Made by a program: the position numbers and the translations under genes | Shown here: piece after piece, positions 1 to 14,400 of the stretch | Layout: every line of letters starts with the position of its first letter | How positions within the stretch are numbered: the first letter of the stretch is position 1 | Notes under the pieces: generated by a model | The model's input: only the letters and a program-made list of their open reading frames with translations | What the model was told of the DNA's origin: nothing | The model's database searches: none | From: Miltoncostaea sp963823515 | GTDB taxonomy: Bacteria; Actinomycetota; Thermoleophilia; Miltoncostaeales; Miltoncostaeaceae | NCBI GenBank assembly: GCA_963823515.1 | Contig: CAWGMB010000015.1 | Span: 41,895-105,894 of the forward strand | Direction: 5' to 3' | Length of the DNA: 64,000 nt

Positions 1-655
1 CCGACGTCCACTCGGCGATCATGCCGAGCCCGTCGCTGGGGATGACCGCCGGCCCGCGCGCCAGCATCGACATCAGGAAGCGGAAGTAGCCCTCGTCGGC
101 CCCGAGGCTCCGGTCGAGGGTCACCACCCCGAACAGCGGCCGGAAGAAGCGCTCGATCGCGGCGGCCGAGAAGCCGCGGTCGCGAAGGAAGTCCTCCGTC
201 GACCGGCCGGCTGCGGCCGGCTCGAGCAGCGCGTGGGGAGGGCGGGCCACGACGGAGGCGGCGAGCTTCACGAGCAGCGCGCGGTCGCGCGGCCCGATAC
301 CGCCGAAGCGCAGCGCGCCGAGCTTCGAGGCGCCGAGGCGGTGGGTCTCCCCCGCATCCCCGATGAAGACCGCGCCGCCGTCGATGGGGCGCAGATCCCG
401 GCGCGGAAGCCCGATGGCCTTCAGGAGGCCGCGCGTCTCGGGATAGGAGCGGAAGAGGACCTGGAAGCCGCGGTCCACCGGGCGCCCGCGATGCCAGACC
501 GTGCGTGCGCGCCCCCCGGGGGCCTCGTCCGCCTCGAGCACCGTCACCGAGCTCCCGCCCGCCGCCAGCCGCTGCGCGCACGCCAAGCCGGCGATCCCAC
601 CGCCGACGACGATGCAGTCCAGCTCCTGCCGGGGCGGTCCTGGTTCGGTCATCAT
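1..655 (-). CDS. FAD-dependent amine oxidase/phytoene desaturase-like oxidoreductase (C-terminus outside window)
   Basis: This is the N-terminal 218 residues of a flavoprotein that runs off the left edge. The N-terminus reads IVVGGGIAGLACAQRL (about residues 15-30), the Rossmann dinucleotide fold of the amine oxidase/phytoene desaturase superfamily. It is followed by VLEADEAPGGRART, the usual second FAD contact. Later sequence (DRGFQVLFRSYPETRGLL, FFRPLFGVVTLDRSL) fits carotenoid-desaturase or protoporphyrinogen-oxidase-like NAD(P)/FAD proteins. The substrate cannot be told from this part. The start is the first of two adjacent ATGs; the second is equally possible. No terminator or operon partner is visible downstream because of the window edge. 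Confidence 0.8.
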   Translation of the reverse strand, partial: MMTEPGPPRQELDCIVVGGGIAGLACAQRLAAGGSSVTVLEADEAPGGRARTVWHRGRPVDRGFQVLFRSYPETRGLLKAIGLPRRDLRPIDGGAVFIGDAGETHRLGASKLGALRFGGIGPRDRALLVKLAASVVARPPHALLEPAAAGRSTEDFLRDRGFSAAAIERFFRPLFGVVTLDRSLGADEGYFRFLMSMLARGPAVIPSDGLGMIAEWTS

Positions 656-683
656 CGCGATGGTACCAGCGACCCCGGAGGCC

Positions 684-1470
684 TCAGGGCGCTTTCCCAG
701 CGCCGGCCACCGCCGGCCCCTGGAGCCCGGCGCAGATCTCCCGGGCACACGCGATGAACGCGCGTGCGGCCGGCGAGAGCGCGCGATCGCGGCGCCACCG
801 CGACAGCGATCAGGCGGTCTGGCACCTCCCCGCTCATGGGCAGCACCGCCACGCGCGGATCCGCCGGGCGCGCGGCGAGCAGGGACACCAGGGCGGCCGC
901 CATCCCCGGCCCACGAGGCCCTGGACCGTGCCGTTCTCATCCGAGCGGAGCACCGTCCGCAGCTCGACCCCCTTCCGGCGGACGACCTCATCGGTCCTCT
1001 CGCCCGCCACGCGCGTCCGGAAGCCGATCCCGGGAAGACCGGCCAGATCGCCGAGCGCCGGCGACCCGCCGTCCACGGCCAGCCGATCGTCCGCCGCCAC
1101 GAGCGGCAGGTACCGATCGCGCATCAGCTCCACACCCCCGAACGGGCCCTGCGGAAGCGGCAGCACGCTGAATGTCAGCTCCAGCTCCCCCCGCTCGAGC
1201 AGATCGAGCACCTCGCGTTCGGAGCCGGACTCGGTGAGCAACAGCTCCACCCCGAGGCCCCTCGGCGACGAACCCCCGCACGATCCTCACGCCGCGTCGC
1301 TCCTTCGTCCTCGGGCGAACCCTCCGCCGCGCGCGCCCAGCACCTCCCCACGCCACCCGCGAGCGCCGCGCAGCGAACGCCGGCGCTCGACGGGTCCTGC
1401 TCGGAGCCCTGCGGCGCCGCTCGCGCATGAGCGGCTTGCGCCCCCCGCGCGCGGGGCGCACCGGCCGTCC
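684..1470 (-). pseudogene. LysR-family transcriptional regulator, frameshifted remnant
   Basis: Pieces of a LysR regulator lie in order on the minus strand but in different frames. The middle piece (about 1250-915) reads as a substrate-binding domain (ELLLTESGSEREVLDLLERG, then FSVLPLPQGPFGGVELM). The frame breaks near 905-915, where GLVG continues one frame over as MAAALVSLLAARPADPRVAV. It breaks again near 800, where the C-terminus (RRDRALSPAARAFIACAREI) continues to a TGA at 684. Upstream, about 1470-1290, only a degraded helix-turn-helix tail is recognisable, in another frame (resembling ALERE..GARLF.RGRRS). At least three lesions are needed, so a single sequencing error does not explain it. 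The 5' limit is approximate. Confidence 0.7.
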
Positions 1471-1490
1471 CCCCGGCCCGTCGACGACGA

Positions 1491-1513
1491 AAGCCGCCGG
1501 GAATCCGACGGCT
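1491..1513 (-). terminator. Intrinsic terminator of the rRNA operon
   Basis: About 30 nt past the 5S gene, the minus strand reads AGCCGTCGG-ATT-CCGGCGGCTTT. This is a hairpin of about 8 bp with one G-T pair, followed by a short T run (CTTTCGTCG). It is the only good terminator-like structure downstream of the rRNA genes and ends the operon before the LysR remnant. Confidence 0.6.
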
Positions 1514-1539
1514 CACGACGCACGACTATTCAAACTAAT

Positions 1540-1655
1540 CCCGGCGGCGACCTACTCTCCCGCGAGTCTTCACTCGGAGTACCATCGGCGCGGAGAGGCT
1601 TAACGGCTCTGTTCGGAATGGGAAGAGGTGTTTCCCTCTCGCTACGACCACCGGA
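1540..1655 (-). rRNA. rrf: 5S ribosomal RNA
   Basis: The minus strand has the 5S pattern: a 5' part CCGGTGGTCGTAGCGAGAGG, the conserved CCCATTCCGAACAGAGCCG loop region, and a 3' part GGGAGAGTAGGTCGCCGCCGG that pairs with the 5' end. The length of about 116 nt is normal. It is the last gene of the 16S-23S-5S operon. Ends are set by the closing stem and may be off by a few bases. Confidence 0.95.
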
Positions 1656-1672
1656 AAATCGTGAGGGACGTA

Positions 1673-1706
1673 CCCTCAAGACTGCATAGCGGCGTCGGTG
1701 TGCTCT
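1673..1706 (-). repeat. 3' arm of the 23S rRNA processing stem
   Basis: This sequence just downstream of 23S is complementary to 4706-4740 just upstream of it. In the transcript, CTTGAAAACTGCATAGCGGC pairs with GCCGCTATGCAGTCTTGAG, and the pairing continues through GTGTGCTCT/AGAGCACAC. The long duplex closes the 23S region and is the expected RNase III substrate. Confidence 0.8.
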
Positions 1707-1713
1707 TGTGTTG

Positions 1714-4697
<2,984 letters not shown>

Positions 4698-4705
4698 AGA
4701 TATAT

Positions 4706-4740
4706 AGAGCACACCTACTGCCGCTATGCAGTTTTCAAGG
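4706..4740 (-). repeat. 5' arm of the 23S rRNA processing stem
   Basis: On the transcript this reads CCTTGAAAACTGCATAGCGG and continues into the 23S 5' end. It is the complementary partner of 1673-1706. The core CTTGAAAACTG is also present in the 16S stem arms, so both rRNAs are excised from closely related duplexes. Confidence 0.8.
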
Positions 4741-4800
4741 TACGCGGCGGGCGACGTGCCCACCTGTACGAGAAGATCCCGGCCCCAGGCGTGCGGGCCG

Positions 4801-4827
4801 CGATCCCTCAAGACTGAACAGCATTGC
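4801..4827 (-). repeat. 3' arm of the 16S rRNA processing stem
   Basis: The plus strand here, CGATCCCTCAAGACTGAACA followed by GCATTGC, is nearly identical to the complement of 6765-6790. In the transcript the two therefore pair around the whole 16S gene, about 180 nt beyond its 3' end. This is the expected precursor-16S RNase III stem. Confidence 0.8.
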
Positions 4828-5006
4828 CGGCCGGCTCACTCCCCGTGCGTCACGAACCCCTCAGTAGTGTGGGTCCGCACGGATGCTCCGACCAGCGCCA
4901 GGTTGTCAACGTTCTTCTAGGGCTTGGCTCGCTCGAGAGACTCGAGGGAGCTCGACGGTTTCCCGAAGGAATCCGGAGCCCTGGTGACGCTTAGCGTCAC
5001 TCCCTA

Positions 5007-6552
<1,546 letters not shown>

Positions 6553-6555
6553 GAA

Positions 6556-6985
6556 GAAACTGCTGGAACACGACTCTGGCCGACCCGAGGGCCGGCAGGG
6601 ATCATGATCCAAGTCCGGAGATTGCCGTCGCTCCGAGGAGCTAGGCGATCCGAGCTTTTTGTGTCATCCCGTTCGGTGCGGCTCACGCCGAACCGTTCGA
6701 TTAGACGGGGTTCGTGCAAACCTGGCCATCGTGACCAATGGAGCTCTCGCTCCATGGTCCAGATGCATGCTGTTCAGTTTTCAAGGATCGAGACGCCTGC
6801 AGATGCAGCCGTCGGATCAGAACCAGATTTCCATCTTCGCGGCCTCCGAGTCTTCCGGAGGCTCCCAGCGCGGGCGCATAGCGCGCCTCTTACGCGGGCG
6901 TCTCCATCGGATGAAGGTCGAAGAGGTGGAGTCTCAATCGGTTCCCTTGTCCATGCTGGCGGAGCCGTTGCCCCCCCAGCGGTCT
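6556..6985 (-). other. rRNA operon leader region
   Basis: About 430 nt separate the predicted transcription start from 16S and encode no protein. The region is highly structured: GCCTCCGAGTCTTCCGGAGGC (about 6843-6862), a GACCA.TGGAGC...GCTCCATGGTC hairpin (about 6734-6759), and a GTTCGG...CCGAAC hairpin near 6670-6700. It also contains the 5' arm of the 16S processing stem. I did not find a convincing boxA antitermination site. Confidence 0.6.
6765..6790 (-). repeat. 5' arm of the 16S rRNA processing stem
   Basis: The transcript sequence CGATCCTTGAAAACTGAACA followed by GCATGC is the partner of 4801-4827. It lies about 210 nt upstream of mature 16S and shares the CTTGAAAACTG core with the 23S stem. 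Confidence 0.8.
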
Positions 6986-6989
6986 TGGG

Positions 6990-7017
6990 AGTATAGCCCC
7001 CCCGAAAGACGAGTCAA
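6990..7017 (-). promoter_or_regulatory. rRNA operon promoter
   Basis: The minus strand has TTGACT (7017-7012), a 16-nt spacer and TATACT (6995-6990), close to the housekeeping sigma consensus and by far the strongest promoter in the window. It lies about 40 nt past the tyrS stop on the same strand, so read-through from the amino-acid operon could also enter rrn. Confidence 0.85.
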
Positions 7018-7058
7018 GGACGGCTTACGGGAGAATCAGCCTGGGACCCTGACAGGGG

Positions 7059-8216
7059 TCAGGCGGGTGGAAGAAGCCGAGCAAACCGGCGCTTTCCGGC
7101 CTTCAGGACCCTGCCGGCGAGATCGTCGGCGTCGAGGTCGAGCGCGGAGACCGGCTCGCCGTCCAGGCTGACGCCCCCGGCGGCGATCAAGCGCCTCGCC
7201 TCGCTGCGCGAGGCGAGGCCGAGCCCGTCCACCAGGAGCGCCGGCAGATGGACGACCCCCGCCGGCACCCGGACCTCGGGCATCTCGTCCGGCACGCCCC
7301 GATCGCGGACGACGCGGTTGAAGTGCGCCTCGGCCAGGGCGCCGGCGCCGTCTCCGTGGAAGCGGTCGACGATCAGAGCCGCGAGGCGGCGCTTGTCCTC
7401 GCCCGGGTGGCCTGTCGGGGGAGGTGCCGTCGGGGCCAGCAGGCGATACCACTCCCCGAGCACGTCGTCCGGGATCCGCATGGTGCGCCCGAACTGCTCC
7501 TCAGGCGGGTCGGCGACCCCGATCTGGTTGGCGAGCGACTTGCTCATCTTCTGCACGCCGTCCACACCCGGCAGGATGGGCATCGTCATGACGACCTGGG
7601 GGGGCTGGCCGAAGGCGGCCTGGATCTCGCGGCCGAGCATGAGGTTGAAGAGCTGGTCGGTTCCACCGAGCTCGACGTCCGCCTCGACCATCACGGAGTC
7701 GTAGGCCTGCATGAGCGGGTACAGCAGCTCGAGCACGGACACCGGGCGGTCGGCCGCCATCCGCTCGGCGAAGTCGTTGCGGCGCAGCAGCTGGTTGACG
7801 GTCGCCGAGCCGGCGAGGGCGAAGAGCTGCTCCATCCCCATGTCGGCGAACCACTCGCCGTTGGGGCGGATCTCCGTGCGCGCGGGGTCGAGGATGCGAA
7901 AGGCCTGCTCGCGGTAGGACTCGGCGTTGCGCTCGATGTCCTCGCCCCCCAGGACCGGCCGGGTGGAGGTGCGCCCGGACGGATCGCCGACGCGGGCGGT
8001 CCAGTCGCCGATGATCAGCACGGCCAGGTGGCCGGCGTCCTGGAACTCGCGCAGCTTGCCGAGCACGACCGAGTGGCCGAGGTGGATGTCCGGCGCGGTC
8101 GGGTCGACGCCCAGCTTCACGCGCAGGGGGCGTCCGAGCGCCAGCTTCTGGGCCAGGGCCTCCGGCGGCAGGCAGTTGACGGCGCGGGCGGCGAGCGCCG
8201 CGGCGTCGGCGCTCAC
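7059..8216 (-). CDS. tyrS: Tyrosyl-tRNA synthetase
   Basis: This class I aminoacyl-tRNA synthetase charges tRNA-Tyr. The 385-residue product has the HIGH-type motif HLGHS (about 45-49, in DPTAPDIHLGHSVVLG), the KMSKS loop at about 223-227, and the ELGGTDQLFN tyrosine/adenylate-binding segment. The C-terminus (about 330-385) is an S4-type RNA-binding domain. The sequence resembles the TyrZ-like bacterial subgroup rather than the E. coli TyrS form. I place the start at the GTG of the GTGA overlap with the upstream glycosylase gene. This removes a longer arginine-rich extension that is only that gene read in another frame. It is the last gene of the long leu-to-tyrS run, immediately before the rRNA promoter. 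Confidence 0.95.
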   Translation of the reverse strand: MSADAAALAARAVNCLPPEALAQKLALGRPLRVKLGVDPTAPDIHLGHSVVLGKLREFQDAGHLAVLIIGDWTARVGDPSGRTSTRPVLGGEDIERNAESYREQAFRILDPARTEIRPNGEWFADMGMEQLFALAGSATVNQLLRRNDFAERMAADRPVSVLELLYPLMQAYDSVMVEADVELGGTDQLFNLMLGREIQAAFGQPPQVVMTMPILPGVDGVQKMSKSLANQIGVADPPEEQFGRTMRIPDDVLGEWYRLLAPTAPPPTGHPGEDKRRLAALIVDRFHGDGAGALAEAHFNRVVRDRGVPDEMPEVRVPAGVVHLPALLVDGLGLASRSEARRLIAAGGVSLDGEPVSALDLDADDLAGRVLKAGKRRFARLLPPA

Positions 8217-8818
8217 GCGGGGGCCCGGAAGGGCTTGGAGAGGTACGGCGATCCCGCCAGCCCGAAGCGCCACGGGCGGTCGGCGGCGACCGAGACGCCG
8301 ATGCGGGGGCCGCTGACGACCTCGACCGCGCCGGTGCGCCCGCCGAGTGCGACGTGGCCGCCGGACCGCAGGGCGTCGGCCCCGTCGAGGTGGCGGTCGA
8401 TGGCGAGGGCCTCGGTGAGCCGGCCGGGGCCCGCGCAGAGCAGCCGGTCGGCGACGCCCCGGCGGCGCGCGCGCATCGCCGGGATGCCGTGGAGCGGCGC
8501 CAGGGCCCGGATCAGCACGGCGGCGCCGCTGCCCTCGGGCTCGCAGACGAGATTGACGCACCAGTGCAGGCCGTACGAGCGGTATACGTAGAGGTGCCCG
8601 GGAGGCCCGAACATCACGAGCGCGCGGCCCTTGGGGCCGCGGAAGCTGTGGGAGGCCGGGTCGTCCTCCTGGTAGCGCTCGGTCTCCACGATGACCCCGC
8701 CGACGCCGTCGACCGTGAGTACGCAGCCCACGAGATCGGGCGCCACCTCGGCCACGGGGCGCGCGAAGAAGTCCCGGTCGAGCCGCACGCCCCCCGAGGG
8801 CGGGGCGACGGCGCTCAC
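8213..8818 (-). CDS. DNA-3-methyladenine glycosylase (AAG/MPG family)
   Basis: This base-excision-repair enzyme removes alkylated purines by cutting the N-glycosidic bond. The 201-residue protein shows the family pattern: LDRDFFARPVAEVAPDLVG near the N-terminus, VIVETERYQEDDPASHSFRG (containing the catalytic-region glutamate), and FGPPGHLYVYRSYGLHWCVN. The length is normal for bacterial AAG-like proteins. It starts at a GTG overlapping the argH stop (GTGA) and ends overlapping the tyrS start in the same way. It is therefore almost certainly translated as part of the operon, although its role is unrelated to amino-acid synthesis. Confidence 0.92.
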   Translation of the reverse strand: MSAVAPPSGGVRLDRDFFARPVAEVAPDLVGCVLTVDGVGGVIVETERYQEDDPASHSFRGPKGRALVMFGPPGHLYVYRSYGLHWCVNLVCEPEGSGAAVLIRALAPLHGIPAMRARRRGVADRLLCAGPGRLTEALAIDRHLDGADALRSGGHVALGGRTGAVEVVSGPRIGVSVAADRPWRFGLAGSPYLSKPFRAPA

Positions 8819-10197
8819 CACGCCGCCACCCGAGCGCGCGCCGTCTCCAGCTGCTCCACGACGGCCGCGCGGGCGGTGCCGCCGGGCGCGGACTTCGCCT
8901 CCACCGACGCCTCGGCCGTGAGCGGCGGCAGCGCGACGCCCTCGAGGCCCGCCCCGGCGATCTCGTCCGGGCCGGCCTCCTCGAGGCCGACGCCGCGCTC
9001 GAGGCAGGCGCGCACCAGGAGCCCGACGGCCTCGTGCGCCCGCCGGAAGGGCCAGCCGAGCCGGACCAGGTGGTCGGCGAGATCGGTGGCGGCGAGGAAG
9101 CCCCCGGCGGCGGCCTCCGCCATGCGGTCCCCGCGGAAGCGGGCGCCGGCGATCATCCCGGTCATCGCGGGCACGAGTAGCTCGACGGTGTCGATGGCGT
9201 CGAACAGGTACTCCTTGTCCTCCTGGAGATCCTTGTTGTAGGCGAGCGGCAGACCGGCCAGCGTCCCCAGCAGGCCGACCAGGCCCGACAGCAGGCGCGG
9301 GGCCTTGGCGCGCGCGAGCTCGGCCGCGTCGGGATTCTTCTTCTGCGGGAGCATCGAGGAGCCTGAGGTGAAGGCGTCGTCGAGCTCGACGAAGCCGTAC
9401 TCGTCGCCCGCCCACTGGACGATCTCCGCCCCCAGGCGCGAGAGGTGGACCCCCAGCTGGGCCGCGAAGTGCAGGTAGTCGACCAGCGCGTCGCGGCTGC
9501 CGACCGCATCGAGGCTGTTGGGGCTCGGGCGGGCGAAGCCGAGCTCGGCCGCCGTGGCCTCCCGGTCGATCGGGAAGCCGACGCCCGAGAGCGCCCCCGA
9601 TCCGAGCGGGCAGTCGGCCGTGGCGTCGATCGCGTGGCCAAGGCGTGCGCGGTCGCGGTCGAGCATCCACACGTACGCGAGCAGGTGGTGGGCCAGCCGC
9701 ACGGGCTGCGCGCGCTGGCTGTGGGTGTAGCCGGGCAGCAGCGTGTCGAGGTGGACCTCGGCCTGGGAGAGCAGGGCCTGAGCCAGCTCCGACAGCAGGG
9801 CTATCTGTCCGATGCAGCGCTCGCGCAGGTAGAGCAGCGTGTCGGTGATCACCTGGTCGTTGCGGCTGCGGGCGGTGTGGAGCCGCCGGCCCGCGTCGCC
9901 CACGAGCTCGGTCAGCCGGCGCTCGACGGCCGTGTGGATGTCCTCGTCGCTCGCGCGGAAGGCGAACTCGCCGGTCTCGAGCTCCTGCGCGATCCGGGCG
10001 AGCCCGGAGTCGATGGCCGCCGCGTCCTCGGCCGGGATGATCCCCTGCGCCCCCAGCATGCGGGCGTGGGCCCGCGACGCGGTGACGTCCTGCGGCCACA
10101 GGCGCCGGTCCACCGCCAGCGACGAGTTCAGCCGGTCGAAGGCGTCCGCGGGGCCGGAACCGAACCGCGCCCCCCAGAGGCGGACCGGCTCGGTCAT
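8815..10197 (-). CDS. argH: Argininosuccinate lyase
   Basis: ArgH splits argininosuccinate into arginine and fumarate, the last step of arginine synthesis. The 460-residue protein belongs to the fumarase/aspartase superfamily. It has HTARSRNDQVITDTLLYLRE, the GYTHSQRAQPVRLAHHLLAY segment with the catalytic histidine, and the signature GSSMLPQKKNPDAAELARAK. The ATG lies in an ATGA overlap with the preceding DegT gene. No other arginine gene is in the window, so argH is detached from the rest of its pathway and grouped with branched-chain genes. Confidence 0.95.
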   Translation of the reverse strand: MTEPVRLWGARFGSGPADAFDRLNSSLAVDRRLWPQDVTASRAHARMLGAQGIIPAEDAAAIDSGLARIAQELETGEFAFRASDEDIHTAVERRLTELVGDAGRRLHTARSRNDQVITDTLLYLRERCIGQIALLSELAQALLSQAEVHLDTLLPGYTHSQRAQPVRLAHHLLAYVWMLDRDRARLGHAIDATADCPLGSGALSGVGFPIDREATAAELGFARPSPNSLDAVGSRDALVDYLHFAAQLGVHLSRLGAEIVQWAGDEYGFVELDDAFTSGSSMLPQKKNPDAAELARAKAPRLLSGLVGLLGTLAGLPLAYNKDLQEDKEYLFDAIDTVELLVPAMTGMIAGARFRGDRMAEAAAGGFLAATDLADHLVRLGWPFRRAHEAVGLLVRACLERGVGLEEAGPDEIAGAGLEGVALPPLTAEASVEAKSAPGGTARAAVVEQLETARARVAAW

Positions 10198-11308
10198 GCC
10201 CCGAGGACGGTGGCGAGGGCCTCGCAGACCTGGGCCACCTGGGACTCCGTCATCTCCGGGAAGAAGGGCAGCGCGATCGTGGACGCGCTGATCGCCTCGG
10301 TGACCGGGAACTCGCCGGGGCCGTGCCCGTGTGCGTCCTGGTAGTAGGGCTGCAGGTGGATGCACGGCAGGTAGGGCTTGGCCGAGATGCCGAGCGCGTC
10401 GAGCTTCCCGATCACCTCGTCGCGGTCGAACCGCGGGTCGAGCCGGGGCGCGTAGACGAACCACGACCTTTGCTGCGGTCCCTCGTACATCGGGGTGACC
10501 CCGTCGATCTCGGCCGCGCGCGCCTGGTACCAGCCCGCGACCCTCGCGCGGCCGGCCAGCATGTCGGTGAGGCGCTCCAGCTGCGCGACCCCGATGGCGC
10601 TGTGCACGTCGGAGAGCCGGTAGTTGAAGCCCAGGCGCGAGTGGACGAGCCAGGCCCCGTCGTCGGAGCGCCCCTGGTTGCGCAGGCTCGAGAGCACCCG
10701 GGCGAGCTCGTCGTCGTCGGTGAGCACCACGCCGCCCTCGGCGGTCGTGAGCTGCTTGTTGGCGTAGAAGCCGTAGACGGCCGGGTGTCCGAAGGTGCCC
10801 AGCTTGCGCCCGTCGTAGGAGCCGTCGATCGACTGGCAGGCGTCCTCGACCCGCGCGAGTCCGTGCCTCTCGGCGATCGCGACGAGCGTCGGCACCTCGG
10901 CCGGATAGCCGAAGATGTCGACGATCAGGATCGCCTTGGTCCGCGGGGTGATCGCGGCCTCGACCGCGGCCGGGTCCATGTTGAAGGTGAGCGGGTCGAC
11001 CTCCGCGAAGACCGGCGTCGCGCCGGTGAACAGGATCGCGTTGGCCGAGGCGACGAACGAGAACGACGACGTGATGACCTCGTCGCCCGGGCCGAGGCCG
11101 AGCGCGTGCAGGCACAGGTGCAGACCCGCTGTGCCACTGGAGACGGCCACGGCGTGCTTGACGCCGATCCGCTCGGCCCAGGCCCGCTCGAAGCGCGGCC
11201 CCATCGGGCCGAGCGAGAGCTGGCCCGAGCGCAGCACCTCGTCCACCAGCTCGCGCTCGCGGTCACCGATGACCGGCTTCGCGAGCGGGATGCGCTCCTG
11301 CGCTCCGC

Positions 11309-11312
<4 letters not shown>
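10194..11312 (-). CDS. DegT/DnrJ/EryC1/StrS family PLP-dependent aminotransferase
   Basis: This family transaminates keto-sugars or related substrates using PLP. The 372-residue protein has the fold type I pattern, with the PLP-binding lysine at about residue 186 (GFYANKQLTTAEGG) and aspartate 157 (VEDACQS). The N-terminus (RIPLAKPVIGDRERE) and the substrate loop (SSGTAGLHLCLHALGLGPGDEVIT) are typical of sugar aminotransferases. GTG was chosen because it makes a GTGA overlap with the cimA stop. No sugar-nucleotide genes are nearby, so its substrate is unknown. Being locked between cimA and argH, it may serve amino-acid metabolism instead, but that is inference. Confidence 0.85.
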
Positions 11313-12901
<1,589 letters not shown>

Positions 12902-12906
12902 GGGGG

Positions 12907-13842
12907 TCAGGGCGAGAGCGTCGAGGCCGGAGCCGACACGTAGTCGAGCCAGCCATCGGAGAACGCGTCGCGGCCCTCGGTTGCGGCGAAGAAGCGGCTC
13001 TGCAGGCGCTGGGTGATCGGTCCCGGGGGGCCGAGCGGGTGCTCGTCGACCTCGTTGATCGGGCAGACCTCTGCGGCGGTTCCGGTGATGAAGACCTCGT
13101 CGGCGGTGTAGAGCTCGCCGCGGGCGACCTCGCGCTCGAGGACCGGGATGCCCTCGTCCCGGGCGAGCGTGATGATGCTCGCCCGGGTGATCCCCTCGAG
13201 GATCGAGGCCTGCACCGGCGGCGTGATGAGCACGCCGTCACGGACCAGGAAGAGGTTCTCGCCGGAGCCGTCGGCCACGTAGCCGGCCTCGTTGAGGAGG
13301 ATGGCCTCCTGGTATCCGGCCTTGTGCGTCTCGATCTTCGCGAGGATCGAGTTCAGGTACTGGCCGCCGGCCTTCGCGGTGGCGGGGATGGTCGTGGAGC
13401 CGATGCGCCGCCAGCTGGAGATCTTGGCGCGGATCCCGTCGCGCAGGCCGTCCTCGCCCAGGTAGGCGCCCCATTCCCAGGCCGCGATGGCGACGTCGAC
13501 CGGGGCCTCGAGCGGGAACAACCCCATGGTGCCGTAGCCCCGCATCGCGATCGGGCGGATGTAGCACCCGCCCAGGCCGTTGGAGGAGATGACCGCGTGC
13601 ACCGCGGCGCGCAGCTCCTCGCGCGAGTACGGCATCGGCATGTGGTACATCGCCGACGAGCGCTCGAGGCGGCCGAGGTGATCGTCGAGCCGGAACACGG
13701 CGGTGCCCTTGTCGGCGGCGTAGGAGCGGATGCCCTCGAAGACCGTGGTGCCGTAGTGCAAGCCGTGCGACAGGACGTGCACCTTGGCATCGGCCCAGTC
13801 GACGAGCTCGCCGTTCATCCAGATCTTCTCGGCTTCCTGCAT
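12907..13842 (-). CDS. ilvE: Branched-chain-amino-acid aminotransferase
   Basis: IlvE performs the last step of leucine, isoleucine and valine synthesis, exchanging the amino group with glutamate. The 311-residue fold type IV PLP enzyme has VHVLSHGLHYGTTVFEGIRS near the N-terminus, the PLP lysine at about 157 (TIPATAKAGGQYLNS), and DGSGENLFLVRDGVLITPP. I prefer the ATG over a GTG two codons upstream. An AAAGGA ribosome-binding site lies 9 nt before the ATG but only 3 nt before the GTG. It is 36 nt from the MaoC gene, whose stop codon overlaps a possible -10 (TAACCT), so ilvE may also have its own promoter. Confidence 0.95.
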   Translation of the reverse strand: MQEAEKIWMNGELVDWADAKVHVLSHGLHYGTTVFEGIRSYAADKGTAVFRLDDHLGRLERSSAMYHMPMPYSREELRAAVHAVISSNGLGGCYIRPIAMRGYGTMGLFPLEAPVDVAIAAWEWGAYLGEDGLRDGIRAKISSWRRIGSTTIPATAKAGGQYLNSILAKIETHKAGYQEAILLNEAGYVADGSGENLFLVRDGVLITPPVQASILEGITRASIITLARDEGIPVLEREVARGELYTADEVFITGTAAEVCPINEVDEHPLGPPGPITQRLQSRFFAATEGRDAFSDGWLDYVSAPASTLSP

Positions 13843-13878
13843 CTTCACGAGTCCTTTGCGACAGCGGGTCGGTCTAGG

Positions 13879-14400
13879 TTACCGGGCGGGTCCAGGGTGG
13901 GAGGACCCGGGGCGGGGCCGGTTCGACGCCGGTCCGCAGCCGCGGCGGTAGACCATGATCGTGCGCAGGAAGGTGATCACCACGACGCCATCCTGGTTGG
14001 AGCCCGTCGTGCGGACGGCGACGATCCCGACCTGCGGCCGCGAGCGCGAGGGCCGGACGCTGACGACCTCGCTCTCGGAGTAGATCGTGTCGCCCTCGTA
14101 GACGGGGGCGGGAAGCCGCACCTCGTCCCAGCCGAGGTTGGCCATCACGTTCTGGGAGACGTCCGGGACGCTCTGGCCCGTGACCAGCGCGAGAGTGAAG
14201 GTGGAGTCGACGAGGGGGCGGCCGAACTCGGTCCCCGCCGCGTAGTGGCGGTCGAAGTGGATCGGCGCCGTGTTCTGGGTGAGCAGCGTGAACCAGGAGT
14301 TGTCCACGTCGAGCACGGTGCGCCCGAGGCGGTGGACGTAGACGTCGCCCACCGCGAAGTCCTCGAAGTAGCGCCCCTCCCAGCCCGGGACCTCGGGCAC
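13879..14400 (-). CDS. MaoC-like hot-dog-fold dehydratase
   Basis: The 173-residue protein resembles MaoC/(R)-specific enoyl-CoA hydratases. It has RYFEDFAVGDVYVHRLGRTV at the start, then TLLTQNTAPIHFDRHYAAGT with the Asp/His pair of the hydratase active site, and DTIYSESEVVSVRPS. Such enzymes hydrate enoyl-CoA or related thioesters; the real substrate here is unknown. The start is a GTG sharing one base with the leuB stop (TAGTG). Its place between leuB and ilvE suggests a role in branched-chain keto-acid or acyl-CoA metabolism, but the sequence alone does not show that. Confidence 0.8.
   Translation of the reverse strand: MPEVPGWEGRYFEDFAVGDVYVHRLGRTVLDVDNSWFTLLTQNTAPIHFDRHYAAGTEFGRPLVDSTFTLALVTGQSVPDVSQNVMANLGWDEVRLPAPVYEGDTIYSESEVVSVRPSRSRPQVGIVAVRTTGSNQDGVVVITFLRTIMVYRRGCGPASNRPRPGSSHPGPAR

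Larger units (their letters stand above)
4698..5006 (-). other. 16S-23S internal transcribed spacer without tRNA genes
   Basis: The 309-nt spacer contains no tRNA-Ile or tRNA-Ala: no T-arm (GGTTCRANNCC) or acceptor pairing is visible on either strand. It holds the 5' arm of the 23S processing stem (4706-4740) and the 3' arm of the 16S stem (4801-4827). It also has small hairpins next to the 16S end (for example GTGACGC...GCGTCAC at 4983-5000). A tRNA-free spacer is common in actinobacteria. Confidence 0.75.

Noticed and set aside
4698..5006. tRNA genes in the 16S-23S spacer
   Set aside because: No T-arm, anticodon stem or acceptor pairing was found on either strand.
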